From NCBI RefSeq assembly GCF_030814655.1, contig NZ_JAUSVK010000001.1:4099001-4163000 (forward strand): 64,000 bases of DNA, read 5' to 3'. The notes beneath the pieces are model-generated. The model was not told where the DNA came from and searched no databases. It worked only from the letters and a program-made list of their open reading frames with translations. The stretch is from Labrys monachus (GTDB lineage: Bacteria > Pseudomonadota > Alphaproteobacteria > Rhizobiales > Labraceae). A program made the translations under genes and the position numbers. The number at the start of each line of letters is the position of its first letter. The first letter of the stretch is position 1. Positions 1 through 7,679 of the stretch are shown here, one piece after another.

Positions 1-593
1 TGTCGAAGGACGAGGAGGTCGAGCACCTGTTCGAGGATGTCAGGACCCATCTCGGCGGGCTCGACGTGCTGGTGAACAATGCCGGCATCGCCGGGCCGAC
101 GGGCGGCGTGGAAGCGATCGATCCGGCGCAATGGCGCCGCACCATCGACATCTGCCTGACCGGCCAGTTCCTCTGCACCCACCACGCCGTGCCCCTGCTG
201 AAGGCGGCGGGCGGCGGCTCCATCATCAATCTCTCCTCCGCGGCCGGGCGCTTCGGCTATGCCTACAGGACGCCTTACGCTGCGGCGAAATGGGGGGTGA
301 TCGGCTTTACCCAGAGCCTCGCCAAGGAGCTCGGCCCCTCCGACATCCGCGTCAACGCGATTCTGCCCGGCATCGTCGAGGGCCCGCGCATGGAGGGGGT
401 GATCCGCGACCGCGCCGCCGAGGTCGGTGTCACCTATGAGGAGATGGAGCACCGTTATCTGGAGAACGTCTCCCTCCGACGCATGGTGACGGGGCAGGAC
501 GTGGCGGCGGCGGTGCTCTTCCTCGTCTCGCCGGCCGGCCGCAACGTCTCCGGGCAGTCCATGAATGTCTGCGGCAATGTCGAGCGGCTCTGA
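1..593 (+). CDS. SDR family NAD(P)-dependent oxidoreductase (5' end missing)
   Basis: The reading frame is open from the window edge, so only about the last 196 residues are present. The SDR hallmarks are the NNAG structural motif, the catalytic Ser in INLSSAAG, and the YAAAK Tyr/Lys pair. The cofactor-binding TGxxxGIG motif lies outside the window. The family interconverts alcohols and ketones with NAD(P). It is followed 47 bp later by another dehydrogenase and then by a beta-keto acid cleavage enzyme and two lactonases, so it probably oxidises a sugar or hydroxy acid in the same route. The substrate cannot be read from the sequence. Confidence 0.9.
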   Translation, partial: SKDEEVEHLFEDVRTHLGGLDVLVNNAGIAGPTGGVEAIDPAQWRRTIDICLTGQFLCTHHAVPLLKAAGGGSIINLSSAAGRFGYAYRTPYAAAKWGVIGFTQSLAKELGPSDIRVNAILPGIVEGPRMEGVIRDRAAEVGVTYEEMEHRYLENVSLRRMVTGQDVAAAVLFLVSPAGRNVSGQSMNVCGNVERL

Positions 594-640
594 GCGGCCG
601 ACGCCGCGGCTGCCCGCCCTCGATTCGGAAAGAGAGTGAC

Positions 641-1588
641 ATGGCCACCATCGCCATCATCGGAAGCGGATTCATCGGCCGGGCCTGGGCGATCAGTTTC
701 GCGCGCGCCGGCCACCGGGTCCGGCTGTGGGACGCAGCCGCGGACGCGCCACAGGCGGCGCTCGACTATATCGCCGGCATCCTGCCCGACCTCGCCGCCA
801 ACGACCTGCTCGAAGGCGCCACGCCGGACGCGCTGATGGCCCGCATCACGCCGGCCGCCACCCTGGCGGAGGCGGTGGGGGAAGCCGACCACGTGCAGGA
901 GAACGCACCGGAAGTGCTGGAGACCAAGCGCGCGCTGTTCGCCGAGCTCGACGCGCTCGCGCCGCCCGCCACCGCGCTCGCGAGCTCGACCTCGGCTCTG
1001 CTGCCCTCGGCCTTCACCGACCATCTCGCCGGCCGCGCCCGCTGCCTCGTCGTCCATCCCATCAACCCGCCTTATCTGGTGCCCGCCGCCGAAGTCGTCC
1101 CCTCGCCCTGGACGGACCCGGCGGTGATCGAGCGCACCGCCGCGCTGCTGCGCAGCGCAGGCCACGCGCCCATCGTGATGAAGCGCGAGATCGACGGCTT
1201 CCTGATGAACCGGCTGCAGGGCGCCCTGCTGGAGGAAGCGTTCCGCCTCGTCGCCGACGGCGTCGCCACCGTGGAGGACGTCGATATCGGCATCCGCGAC
1301 GGGCTCGCGCTGCGCTGGTCGTTCATGGGCCCGTTCGAGACGATCGACCTCAACGCCCCCGGCGGGGTGCGCGACTACGTCGTGCGCTACCAGGGCATCT
1401 ATGAACGCATCTTCCCGTCGACGCAGCGGCGCGCCGACTGGGCGGGGCCGGTGCTCGAAACCGTCGAGGGAGAACGCCGGGCGCGCCTGCCGGCGTCCGA
1501 TCTCCCGAAGCGGCAAGCCTGGCGCGATCGCATGCTGATGGCCCTCGCCTCCCACAAGCGCCGCGTCCGCACCGATATCGGTTCCTGA
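641..1588 (+). CDS. 3-hydroxyacyl-CoA dehydrogenase-type NAD enzyme (gulonate/carnitine 3-dehydrogenase-like)
   Basis: This 315-residue protein begins with a Rossmann nucleotide-binding motif (GSGFIG, residues 6-11). It carries the family motifs SSTSAL and HPINPPYLVP, then a helical C-terminal domain. The length matches the single-module subgroup that includes lambda-crystallin/L-gulonate 3-dehydrogenase and carnitine 3-dehydrogenase, which oxidise a 3-hydroxy acid to a 3-keto acid. The next gene is a BKACE enzyme that needs a beta-keto acid, so the two steps fit: this enzyme would make the substrate and the next would cleave it. It lies 47 bp after the SDR gene. Fatty-acid oxidation is less likely, because no hydratase or thiolase is nearby. 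Confidence 0.85.
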   Translation: MATIAIIGSGFIGRAWAISFARAGHRVRLWDAAADAPQAALDYIAGILPDLAANDLLEGATPDALMARITPAATLAEAVGEADHVQENAPEVLETKRALFAELDALAPPATALASSTSALLPSAFTDHLAGRARCLVVHPINPPYLVPAAEVVPSPWTDPAVIERTAALLRSAGHAPIVMKREIDGFLMNRLQGALLEEAFRLVADGVATVEDVDIGIRDGLALRWSFMGPFETIDLNAPGGVRDYVVRYQGIYERIFPSTQRRADWAGPVLETVEGERRARLPASDLPKRQAWRDRMLMALASHKRRVRTDIGS

Positions 1589-1607
1589 TCGCCAGAAGGA
1601 GACATTC

Positions 1608-2552
1608 ATGACCGCTCCCGCCACTCCCACCGGCAAGGTGATCATCAGTTGCGCCGTCACCGGTGCCATCCACACGCCCTCGATGTCGCCATACCTGCCG
1701 GTGACGCCCGACGAGATCATCGCCGACGGCCTGAAGGCGGCCCAGGCCGGCGCCGCCATCCTGCATCTCCATGCCCGCAACCCCGAGACCGGCCGCCCCG
1801 ACCAGACGCCGGAGGCATTCGGCCGCTTCCTCTCCCGCGTGAGGCAGGGCACGAATGCGGTGATCAACGTCACCACCGGCGGCAGCCCGTTCATGAGCGT
1901 GCAGGAGCGCGTCCTGCCGGCGCAGACCTACAAGCCCGAGCTCGCCTCGCTCAACATGGGCTCGATCAATTTCGGGCTGTTCCCGCTGCTGCAGAAATAC
2001 AAGGACCTGAAGCACGACTGGGAACGCCAGCATCTGGAGAACACGCGCGACCTCGTCTTCCGCAATTCGTTCCAGGACATCGAGTTCATCCTGAAGACGC
2101 TGCGCGACAACGGAACGCGCTTCGAATTCGAATGCTACGATATCGCCCATATCTACAATCTCGCCCATTTCGTGGACCGCGGGCTGGTCGAGCCGCCCTT
2201 CTTCGTCCAGTCGGTGTTCGGCATCCTCGGCGGCATCGGCACCCATCCCGAGGACGTGATGCACATGAAGCGGACGGCGGACCGCCTGCTGGGGGACGCC
2301 TATCGCTGGTCGGTGCTCGGCGCCGGCGCCAGCCAGCTGCGCATCGCGGCGATGGCGGCATCGATGGGCGGCAATGTCCGCGTCGGGCTGGAGGACTCGC
2401 TGTGGGCCGGCAAGGGCAAGCTGGCCACCGCCAGCGCCGAGCAGGTGACGATGGTGCGCGGCATCATCGAGGGCCTCGGCCTCGCCGTCGCCACGCCCGA
2501 CGAAGCCCGCGTCCTGCTCGGCCTCAAGGGCGGCGACAAGGTCGAATTCTGA
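1608..2552 (+). CDS. beta-keto acid cleavage enzyme (BKACE, DUF849 family)
   Basis: 314 residues. The BKACE family, founded by 3-keto-5-aminohexanoate cleavage enzyme Kce, condenses a beta-keto acid with acetyl-CoA and releases acetoacetate plus a new CoA thioester. It uses a Zn ion held by two His and one Glu. The HLHAR segment (about residues 46-50) supplies the two His, and the N-terminal ISCAVTGAIHTPSMS segment is typical. A GAGASQ segment near residue 240 fits the TIM-barrel phosphate/CoA side. AAGGAG lies just upstream of the ATG. The preceding 3-hydroxy-acid dehydrogenase could make the keto acid. The actual substrate is open: dehydrocarnitine and 3-keto-aldonates are both possible. 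Confidence 0.9.
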   Translation: MTAPATPTGKVIISCAVTGAIHTPSMSPYLPVTPDEIIADGLKAAQAGAAILHLHARNPETGRPDQTPEAFGRFLSRVRQGTNAVINVTTGGSPFMSVQERVLPAQTYKPELASLNMGSINFGLFPLLQKYKDLKHDWERQHLENTRDLVFRNSFQDIEFILKTLRDNGTRFEFECYDIAHIYNLAHFVDRGLVEPPFFVQSVFGILGGIGTHPEDVMHMKRTADRLLGDAYRWSVLGAGASQLRIAAMAASMGGNVRVGLEDSLWAGKGKLATASAEQVTMVRGIIEGLGLAVATPDEARVLLGLKGGDKVEF

Positions 2553-2578
2553 AGCACGAAAGACGCCCGATAAAGCAT

Positions 2579-2619
2579 TGGAGCAAACCGCGTTTCCTTC
2601 CGAAACGGGTTTTGCTCCA
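2579..2619. repeat. palindromic intergenic repeat (REP-like)
   Basis: Two 18-base arms (2579-2596 and 2602-2619) pair at 16 of 18 positions around a 5-base loop. The outer arm is TGGAGCAAA/TTTGCTCCA. The element sits between the BKACE and first SMP-30 genes of an apparent operon. It has no T-run, so it is more likely a dispersed palindromic repeat or an mRNA processing/stability site than a terminator. Confidence 0.65.
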
Positions 2620-2650
2620 GGAAACGACGGGCCGCCTCGGGGAGAAAGCC

Positions 2651-3529
2651 ATGCTGCGCATCGAACGGCTCGGAGAGGTGACGGCCGAACTCGGCGAGGG
2701 CCCGCTATGGGACGTCGCCGAACAGCGCCTGTATTGGATCGACAGCCTCGGCAGCCTGATCCATGCCTGCGACGCCGATGGCGGCGGTCCCCGGACCTGG
2801 CCGGTTCCCGACCATATCGGCTCGCTGGCGCTGCGCCGGCAGGGCGGCGCGGTGCTGGCACTGCGGGACGGCTTCTACACCTTCGATTTCGGCACCGGCC
2901 TCGCCCGCAAATGGCGGGACCCCGATCCGGGCAAGCCGCGCATCCGGCTCAATGACGGCAAGGTCGACCGGCAGGGGCGCTTCGTCGCCGGCTATATGGA
3001 CTATGAGGAGAGCGAGCCGCTCTGCTCGGTTTTCCGGCTCGACGCCGACGGCGCCGTCGAACGGCTGGACCAGGGCATCGTCTGCTCCAACGGGCCGTGC
3101 TGGAGCCCCGACGGCCGCATCTTCTATTTCGCCGACACCTATACGCGCGACATCTGGGCCTATGACTACGACATCGCGACAGGCAAGGCTTCGAACCGGC
3201 GGGTCTTCGCCTCCTTTCCCGCCTGCGGATTGAAGGGTCTGCCGGACGGGGCGACGGTCGATGCGGACGGCTATGTGTGGAGCGTCTCGGTCTATGAGGG
3301 CAAGCTCGCGCGCTTCGCGCCGGACGGGCGGCTCGAACGCCTCGTCGGTCTGCCGGTGGAGAGCGCGACCAGCCTGAGCTTCGGCGGCCCGGATCTCGAC
3401 ATCGCCTACGTCACCTCCATGGCCCGGCGCGTCAAGGGCGTGCTGCCGCGCGAGAAGGAGGCGGGCGGCCTGTTCGCCGTCCACGGCCTCGGCGTGAAAG
3501 GCCTGCCCGAACCCCGCTTCGCCGGGTGA
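2651..3529 (+). CDS. SMP-30/gluconolactonase family protein (copy 1)
   Basis: 292 residues from the ATG after GGGGAGAAAG; the frame is open further upstream but only this start has a ribosome site. It is a six-bladed propeller lactonase of the SMP-30/regucalcin family, which hydrolyses aldonolactones with one divalent metal. The family blocks are LGEGPLWD (metal-binding Glu), RLNDGKVD, NGPCWSPDG (metal-binding Asn) and DGATVDADG (catalytic Asp). It has no signal peptide, so it is probably cytoplasmic. A second copy follows 52 bp later and aligns along its whole length, so this is a tandem gene duplication. It probably opens a sugar lactone made by the SDR enzyme. Confidence 0.9.
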   Translation: MLRIERLGEVTAELGEGPLWDVAEQRLYWIDSLGSLIHACDADGGGPRTWPVPDHIGSLALRRQGGAVLALRDGFYTFDFGTGLARKWRDPDPGKPRIRLNDGKVDRQGRFVAGYMDYEESEPLCSVFRLDADGAVERLDQGIVCSNGPCWSPDGRIFYFADTYTRDIWAYDYDIATGKASNRRVFASFPACGLKGLPDGATVDADGYVWSVSVYEGKLARFAPDGRLERLVGLPVESATSLSFGGPDLDIAYVTSMARRVKGVLPREKEAGGLFAVHGLGVKGLPEPRFAG

Positions 3530-3581
3530 TCGGGGCCGACGGCGGACGAAGACGAACGCACAAAGGCTTGGGGGAGGAACC

Positions 3582-4457
3582 ATGCGCATCGAGGTCCTGG
3601 TGGACGTGAAGACCATCCTCGGGGAAGGCCCGCTCTGGGACGTGGAGGAGCAGCGCCTCTACTGGATCGACAGCTTCGGCTGCAACGTGTTCCGCGCCAC
3701 GGTGGACGGGTGCGAGGTGCGCGCCTGGGACGTGCCGGCAAAGATCGGCTCCATGGCGCTGCGCAAGCAGGGCGGCGCCGTGCTCTCGCTCCAGACCGGC
3801 TTCCATTTCCTCGATTTCGAGACGGGCGAGACCCGCCTGATCGTCGATCCCGAGCCCGACAAGCCGACGACCCGCCTCAACGACGGCAAGGTCGACCGCA
3901 GGGGGCGCTTCGTCGCCGGATCCATGGACATGATGGAAGCCGGCCCGAACGGCGCGCTCTACCGGCTCGATGCCGATCTGTCGCTGCACAAGCTGGATGA
4001 CGGCATCATCGTCTCCAACGGACCGTGCTGGAGCCCGGACGGCACCGTCTTCTATTTCGCCGACACCTGGTCGGGCGAGATCTGGGCCTACGACTACGAC
4101 CAGGACACCGGCAGCGTCTCCAACCGCCGGACCTTCGCCAAGGTCGACCGCTCCGGCGGCGGCGCGGCGGACGGCTCGACGGTCGACGCGGAGGGGTATC
4201 TGTGGAACGCCCTCGTCTATGACGGCAAGATCGTCCGCTACGCGCCGGATGGTTCGGTCGACAGGGTCATCGACATGCCGGTGAAGAAGGTCACCAGCGT
4301 CATGTTCGGCGGGCCGGATCTCGACATCCTCTTCGTCACCTCGATGGCCAAGCCGCCCCTGCCGCGCTTTCCCGGCGACGGCCGGCAGCGCGGCAGCCTG
4401 TTCGCCGTTCACGGCCTGGGTGTGAGGGGCGTTCCCGAGCCGCGCTTCGCCGGATGA
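3582..4457 (+). CDS. SMP-30/gluconolactonase family protein (copy 2)
   Basis: 291 residues. It has the same blocks as copy 1: LGEGPLWD, RLNDGKVD, NGPCWSPDG and DGSTVDAEG, with all putative metal and catalytic residues kept. The copies differ clearly in several surface stretches (for example around residues 105-120 and in the 195-205 region), so they have diverged and probably handle different lactones. GGGGAGGA precedes the ATG. It is the last gene of the catabolic operon; the next gene is unrelated. Confidence 0.9.
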   Translation: MRIEVLVDVKTILGEGPLWDVEEQRLYWIDSFGCNVFRATVDGCEVRAWDVPAKIGSMALRKQGGAVLSLQTGFHFLDFETGETRLIVDPEPDKPTTRLNDGKVDRRGRFVAGSMDMMEAGPNGALYRLDADLSLHKLDDGIIVSNGPCWSPDGTVFYFADTWSGEIWAYDYDQDTGSVSNRRTFAKVDRSGGGAADGSTVDAEGYLWNALVYDGKIVRYAPDGSVDRVIDMPVKKVTSVMFGGPDLDILFVTSMAKPPLPRFPGDGRQRGSLFAVHGLGVRGVPEPRFAG

Positions 4458-4611
4458 ACGCGGATGCGACCGGCGAAACACCGTCGCGACGGGACGGAGA
4501 CACGCGCGGCGGCACGAGATTTCTCGGCAGCATTACGCGGCGAAAAGCCTTTCTTCACCATCGCGGGCCAATAGTGGCGCCAATGAGTTTGCGTCGTGTT
4601 GGAGTTCGCCC

Positions 4612-5196
4612 ATGTTGCTCGCGAGTAGCGCCGAGGTCGCCGTCGGCTGGTTTTGGCATACGGCCTATCGTGCCCGGTGGCACTGGAAGCTGAAGCGCGA
4701 AGGCGCCCTGATCGCCGCCGCCGTCGTTGCGCTCGCCGGGGCGGTGGACACCGCCCGCACGATCCATCGGAGCCCGCAGGCCTCCGACATCGCCCCCCTC
4801 TCGGCCCCCGTCGCCGCTGCCATGACGCCGGATACCGCCGCCGTCGCCGCCACCATCACGTTGCCCGCCGCCGGCGCGGTTGCCGCCAATCCGCCCGCCA
4901 TCGACGGCACCCAGACGGCGCAGGCGCCCGATGCCGCGCCGAAATTCCCTATCATCCAGGACCAGACCGGCTCGATCGACCAGAACGATCCGATCGAGAC
5001 GATCCTGCCCATGGATTCGAGCGCGCGGAAGGACGACCCGATCGCGCAGAAGATCAACGAACGTTTCGGTGACGCCGCACCGGCGGAGCCGGCACCGAAG
5101 AAAGCGAAGCCGAGGGCGGTGCGCACCGCTTCTGCCAAGCCGGCCAGGATCGCCAGGCCGCCGCGCAAGCCCGCAGACGACAGCTCGATGGACTGA
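4612..5196 (+). CDS. membrane-anchored Ala/Pro-rich hypothetical protein
   Basis: 194 residues, not recognised. The N-terminus has a charged stretch (RARWHWKLKREG) and then one hydrophobic segment (about residues 33-46, ALIAAAVVALAGAV). The rest is low-complexity, rich in Ala, Pro and Asp, with a basic Lys/Arg/Pro tail. This suggests a single-pass inner-membrane protein with a disordered periplasmic or cytoplasmic tail. Codon use in this frame looks normal for the window, and TTGGAG precedes the ATG. It stands alone between the lactonase operon and the helicase. Confidence 0.6.
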   Translation: MLLASSAEVAVGWFWHTAYRARWHWKLKREGALIAAAVVALAGAVDTARTIHRSPQASDIAPLSAPVAAAMTPDTAAVAATITLPAAGAVAANPPAIDGTQTAQAPDAAPKFPIIQDQTGSIDQNDPIETILPMDSSARKDDPIAQKINERFGDAAPAEPAPKKAKPRAVRTASAKPARIARPPRKPADDSSMD

Positions 5197-5330
5197 GGCG
5201 CCGTTCCGAACGCCCGGCCGCATCGCGGGGATGCACAGGCGATCTCCGGCATCCAGCCCGACGCATCGCACCACGCCCGACGCGAAGGACCCCGCCGGTC
5301 TGCGACCACCGGCGGGGCCGACGGCCCAAG

Positions 5331-5372
5331 CCTCTCCTCGCAGAATGAAGCCCTCTCCTCGCAGAATGAAGC
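5331..5372. repeat. 21-bp tandem direct repeat, two copies
   Basis: The unit CCTCTCCTCGCAGAATGAAG plus one C occurs twice head to tail (5331-5351 and 5352-5372) with no mismatch. It lies in non-coding sequence and looks like a recent slippage product. Confidence 0.9.
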
Positions 5373-5542
5373 ACCGCATCCGCCTCTCGCCCGGCCGGAT
5401 GCAGCGCCCCGCGACCGCAACACCGAGACATCGGATCCCGACAAGCTGTATCCCGCTCGCCCGAAATTTCGGAAATGCTGAGGGAATCCGAGATAAACGC
5501 GCGTTTTACACCGGCGGCCCCGGGCTTTCGGCCCCGAAACTA

Positions 5543-5570
5543 TTGACAAAGCCTCGTTCACCCCTATGTT
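5543..5570 (+). promoter_or_regulatory. sigma-70-type promoter of the RNA helicase gene
   Basis: TTGACA (5543-5548) and TATGTT (5565-5570) are separated by 16 bp. The -35 matches the consensus fully and the -10 at four of six positions. It lies about 95 bp before the chosen helicase start. Confidence 0.6.
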
Positions 5571-5663
5571 CGCGGCGTTGGGGCCTCCTTGGCCATGTGC
5601 GGCGATGCGAGCCGCCCTCTGCCGTCCGATCGGGGCGGCCTCTGTTGGTTCGACATTTCCACA

Positions 5664-7166
5664 ATGAGCTTCGCTGAACTCGGTCTTTCGTCAAAGGTTC
5701 TCGCCGCTGTTGAAGCGGCCGGTTATACGACTCCCACTCCCATCCAAACCCAGGCCATTCCGCACGTCCTCCAACGTCGGGACGTGCTCGGTATCGCGCA
5801 GACCGGCACCGGCAAGACGGCGGCGTTCACGCTGCCGATGCTGACGCTGCTGGAAAAGGGCCGCGCCAGGGCGCGCATGCCGCGGACGCTGATCCTTGAG
5901 CCGACCCGCGAGCTCGCGGCACAGGTCGAGGAGAATTTCGATCGCTATGGCGTCAATAGCGGCCTTTCGGTGGCCCTCCTCATCGGCGGCGTCTCCTTCG
6001 GCGACCAGGACACCAAGATCGCCCGGGGCGTCGATGTGCTGATCGCGACGCCGGGCCGCCTGCTCGACCACATCGAGCGCGGCAAGCTGCTGCTCACCGG
6101 CGTGGAGCTGCTCGTCATCGACGAGGCGGACCGCATGCTCGACATGGGCTTCATCCCGGACATCGAGCGCATCTGCAAGCTGGTGCCGTTCACCCGGCAG
6201 ACGCTGTTCTTCACGGCGACGATGCCCTCCGAGATCAAGCGCATCACCGACCAGTTCCTGCACAACCCCGTCCAGGTCGAGGTTTCGCGCCCGGCGACGG
6301 CGGCGACGACCATCACCCAAGCCCTGGTGCATACACAGGCCCCGCCGGCGGAAAAGCGCCAGGTGCTGCGCCGCCTGATCCGCTCGGCCGAAAACCTCCA
6401 GAACGCGATCGTGTTCTGCAACCGGAAGACGGAAGTCGCCCTGCTGCACAAATCGCTGCTGCGCCACGGCTTCGGCGCCGTCGCCCTCCATGGCGACATG
6501 GATCAGCGCTCGCGCATGGCGGCGCTGGAAAGCTTCCGCAACGGCGAGATGCCGCTCCTGATCGCATCCGACGTCGCCGCACGCGGCCTGGACATTCCCG
6601 AAGTCAGCCATGTCTTCAATTTCGACGTGCCGGTCCATGCCGACGACTATATCCACCGTATCGGGCGCACCGGCCGCGCCGGCCGGGCGGGCTGGGCCTT
6701 CACCCTGGTTTCGCCCGCCGACGGCAAGCATGTCGCGGCGATCGAAACGCTGACCGGCTACAAGATCCCCTTCACCGGCGACCCGCTGCCTGTGGAAGAG
6801 GAGGAAGTCGCCGAGCGGCCGCGCCGCGCCCGCCGCGAACGGGGCGAGAAGAAGCCGGGCGGCGAGCACGCCCGCGGCCCCAGAACGCGCGAAGCAACCG
6901 AGGCTCCGAAGGCTGCAACGCCGTCGAAGGCGGCTGAACCGCGCCAGCCGGCCGAGCCGCGCCAGCCCGCCGAGCGCAGGCCGGTCGAGCGCAAGCCGGT
7001 CGAACAGCGCCTGCCTCCGGAACAGCGGGCACCTGCGGAACAGCGCCGGCCGGCGCGCAACGAGCATCACCGGCGCAACGACGATGACGGTCCCACCGTG
7101 ATCGGCCTCGGCGACCACGTCCCCTCCTTCCTGCTCACGCCGATCCGCCGCAAGCCCGCCCGATAG
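5664..7166 (+). CDS. rhlE: DEAD-box ATP-dependent RNA helicase, RhlE type
   Basis: 500 residues from the ATG giving MSFAELGLS, which puts the Q motif (PTPIQTQ) at the usual distance from the N-terminus; the longer frame from 5589 would add 25 unrelated residues and overlap the promoter. Motifs in order: AQTGTGKT (about 44-51), PTRELAAQ, TPGRLLDH, DEAD (about 153), ATM, and HRIGRTGRAGR. It unwinds RNA with ATP during ribosome assembly and RNA turnover. The last ~110 residues are a low-complexity tail of Arg/Pro/Glu units (RQPAEP, RRPVER, RKPVEQ type), probably a disordered RNA- or protein-binding extension. A perfect 18-bp palindrome follows the stop. Confidence 0.93.
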   Translation: MSFAELGLSSKVLAAVEAAGYTTPTPIQTQAIPHVLQRRDVLGIAQTGTGKTAAFTLPMLTLLEKGRARARMPRTLILEPTRELAAQVEENFDRYGVNSGLSVALLIGGVSFGDQDTKIARGVDVLIATPGRLLDHIERGKLLLTGVELLVIDEADRMLDMGFIPDIERICKLVPFTRQTLFFTATMPSEIKRITDQFLHNPVQVEVSRPATAATTITQALVHTQAPPAEKRQVLRRLIRSAENLQNAIVFCNRKTEVALLHKSLLRHGFGAVALHGDMDQRSRMAALESFRNGEMPLLIASDVAARGLDIPEVSHVFNFDVPVHADDYIHRIGRTGRAGRAGWAFTLVSPADGKHVAAIETLTGYKIPFTGDPLPVEEEEVAERPRRARRERGEKKPGGEHARGPRTREATEAPKAATPSKAAEPRQPAEPRQPAERRPVERKPVEQRLPPEQRAPAEQRRPARNEHHRRNDDDGPTVIGLGDHVPSFLLTPIRRKPAR

Positions 7167-7187
7167 AACACCCGCCGATAGGACAAG

Positions 7188-7205
7188 GCCGGTCCGCGGA
7201 CCGGC
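7188..7205. terminator. perfect 18-bp palindrome after the helicase gene
   Basis: The sequence GCCGGTCCGCGGACCGGC is its own reverse complement and lies 21 bp after the helicase stop, between convergent genes. There is only a short T-run 13-16 bases further on, so it is a weak or factor-dependent terminator candidate. Confidence 0.4.
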
Positions 7206-7274
7206 AACCCCCTCTCGCTTTTGTGGGAGGGGCGGCAGCGAGAGGCGAACGGCGCAGCGCGCTGGCCGATGGAT

Positions 7275-7679
7275 CTAAGCCTGCTCCAGTTCTATCAGGG
7301 TTCCCGAAAAATCCTTCGGATGCAGAAACAGCACGGGTTTGCCGTGTGCGCCGATCCGGGGCTCGGCGTCGCCGAGGATGCGCGCTCCGCCGGCCTTCAG
7401 CCGGTCGCGGGCCGCCAGGATGTCGTCCACCTCGTAGCAGACATGGTGCAGGCCGCCATCCGGATTCTTGTCGAGGAAGCGGGCGATCGGCGAAGCCTCC
7501 CCAAGGGGCTGCAGCAATTCGATCTTCGTGTTGGGCAGCGTGACGAACACCACCGTGACGCCATGATCGGGCTGTGCGAGCGGCGCCGATACTGTCGCCC
7601 CCAGCACGTCGCGATACAGCGCAGTGGCCCGATCGAGATCCCGGACGGCGATGGCGACGTGGTTCAGGCGGCCGATCAT
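7275..7679 (-). CDS. mce: methylmalonyl-CoA epimerase
   Basis: 134 residues, the usual family length. It is a vicinal-oxygen-chelate fold protein with two beta-alpha-beta-beta-beta modules: LNHVAIAVRDLDRA near the start and GLHHVCYEVDD in the middle, both supplying metal-binding His, and a closing FLHPKDFSGTLIELEQ with the last Glu ligand. It interconverts (R)- and (S)-methylmalonyl-CoA in propionyl-CoA catabolism. Its ATG overlaps the stop of anmK by 4 bases (ATGA), so the two are translationally coupled. That pairing has no obvious metabolic logic. Methylmalonyl-CoA mutase is not in the window. Confidence 0.92.
   Translation of the reverse strand: MIGRLNHVAIAVRDLDRATALYRDVLGATVSAPLAQPDHGVTVVFVTLPNTKIELLQPLGEASPIARFLDKNPDGGLHHVCYEVDDILAARDRLKAGGARILGDAEPRIGAHGKPVLFLHPKDFSGTLIELEQA

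Larger units (their letters stand above)
5197..5663. other. 467-bp intergenic region with tandem repeat and promoter
   Basis: No coding frame here looks convincing. The region holds a 21-bp tandem duplication (5331-5372) and a good sigma-70-type promoter (5543-5570) for the helicase gene, whose leader would be about 85 bases. Cold-inducible RNA helicase genes often have long leaders, but no conserved leader motif was recognised here. Confidence 0.6.
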
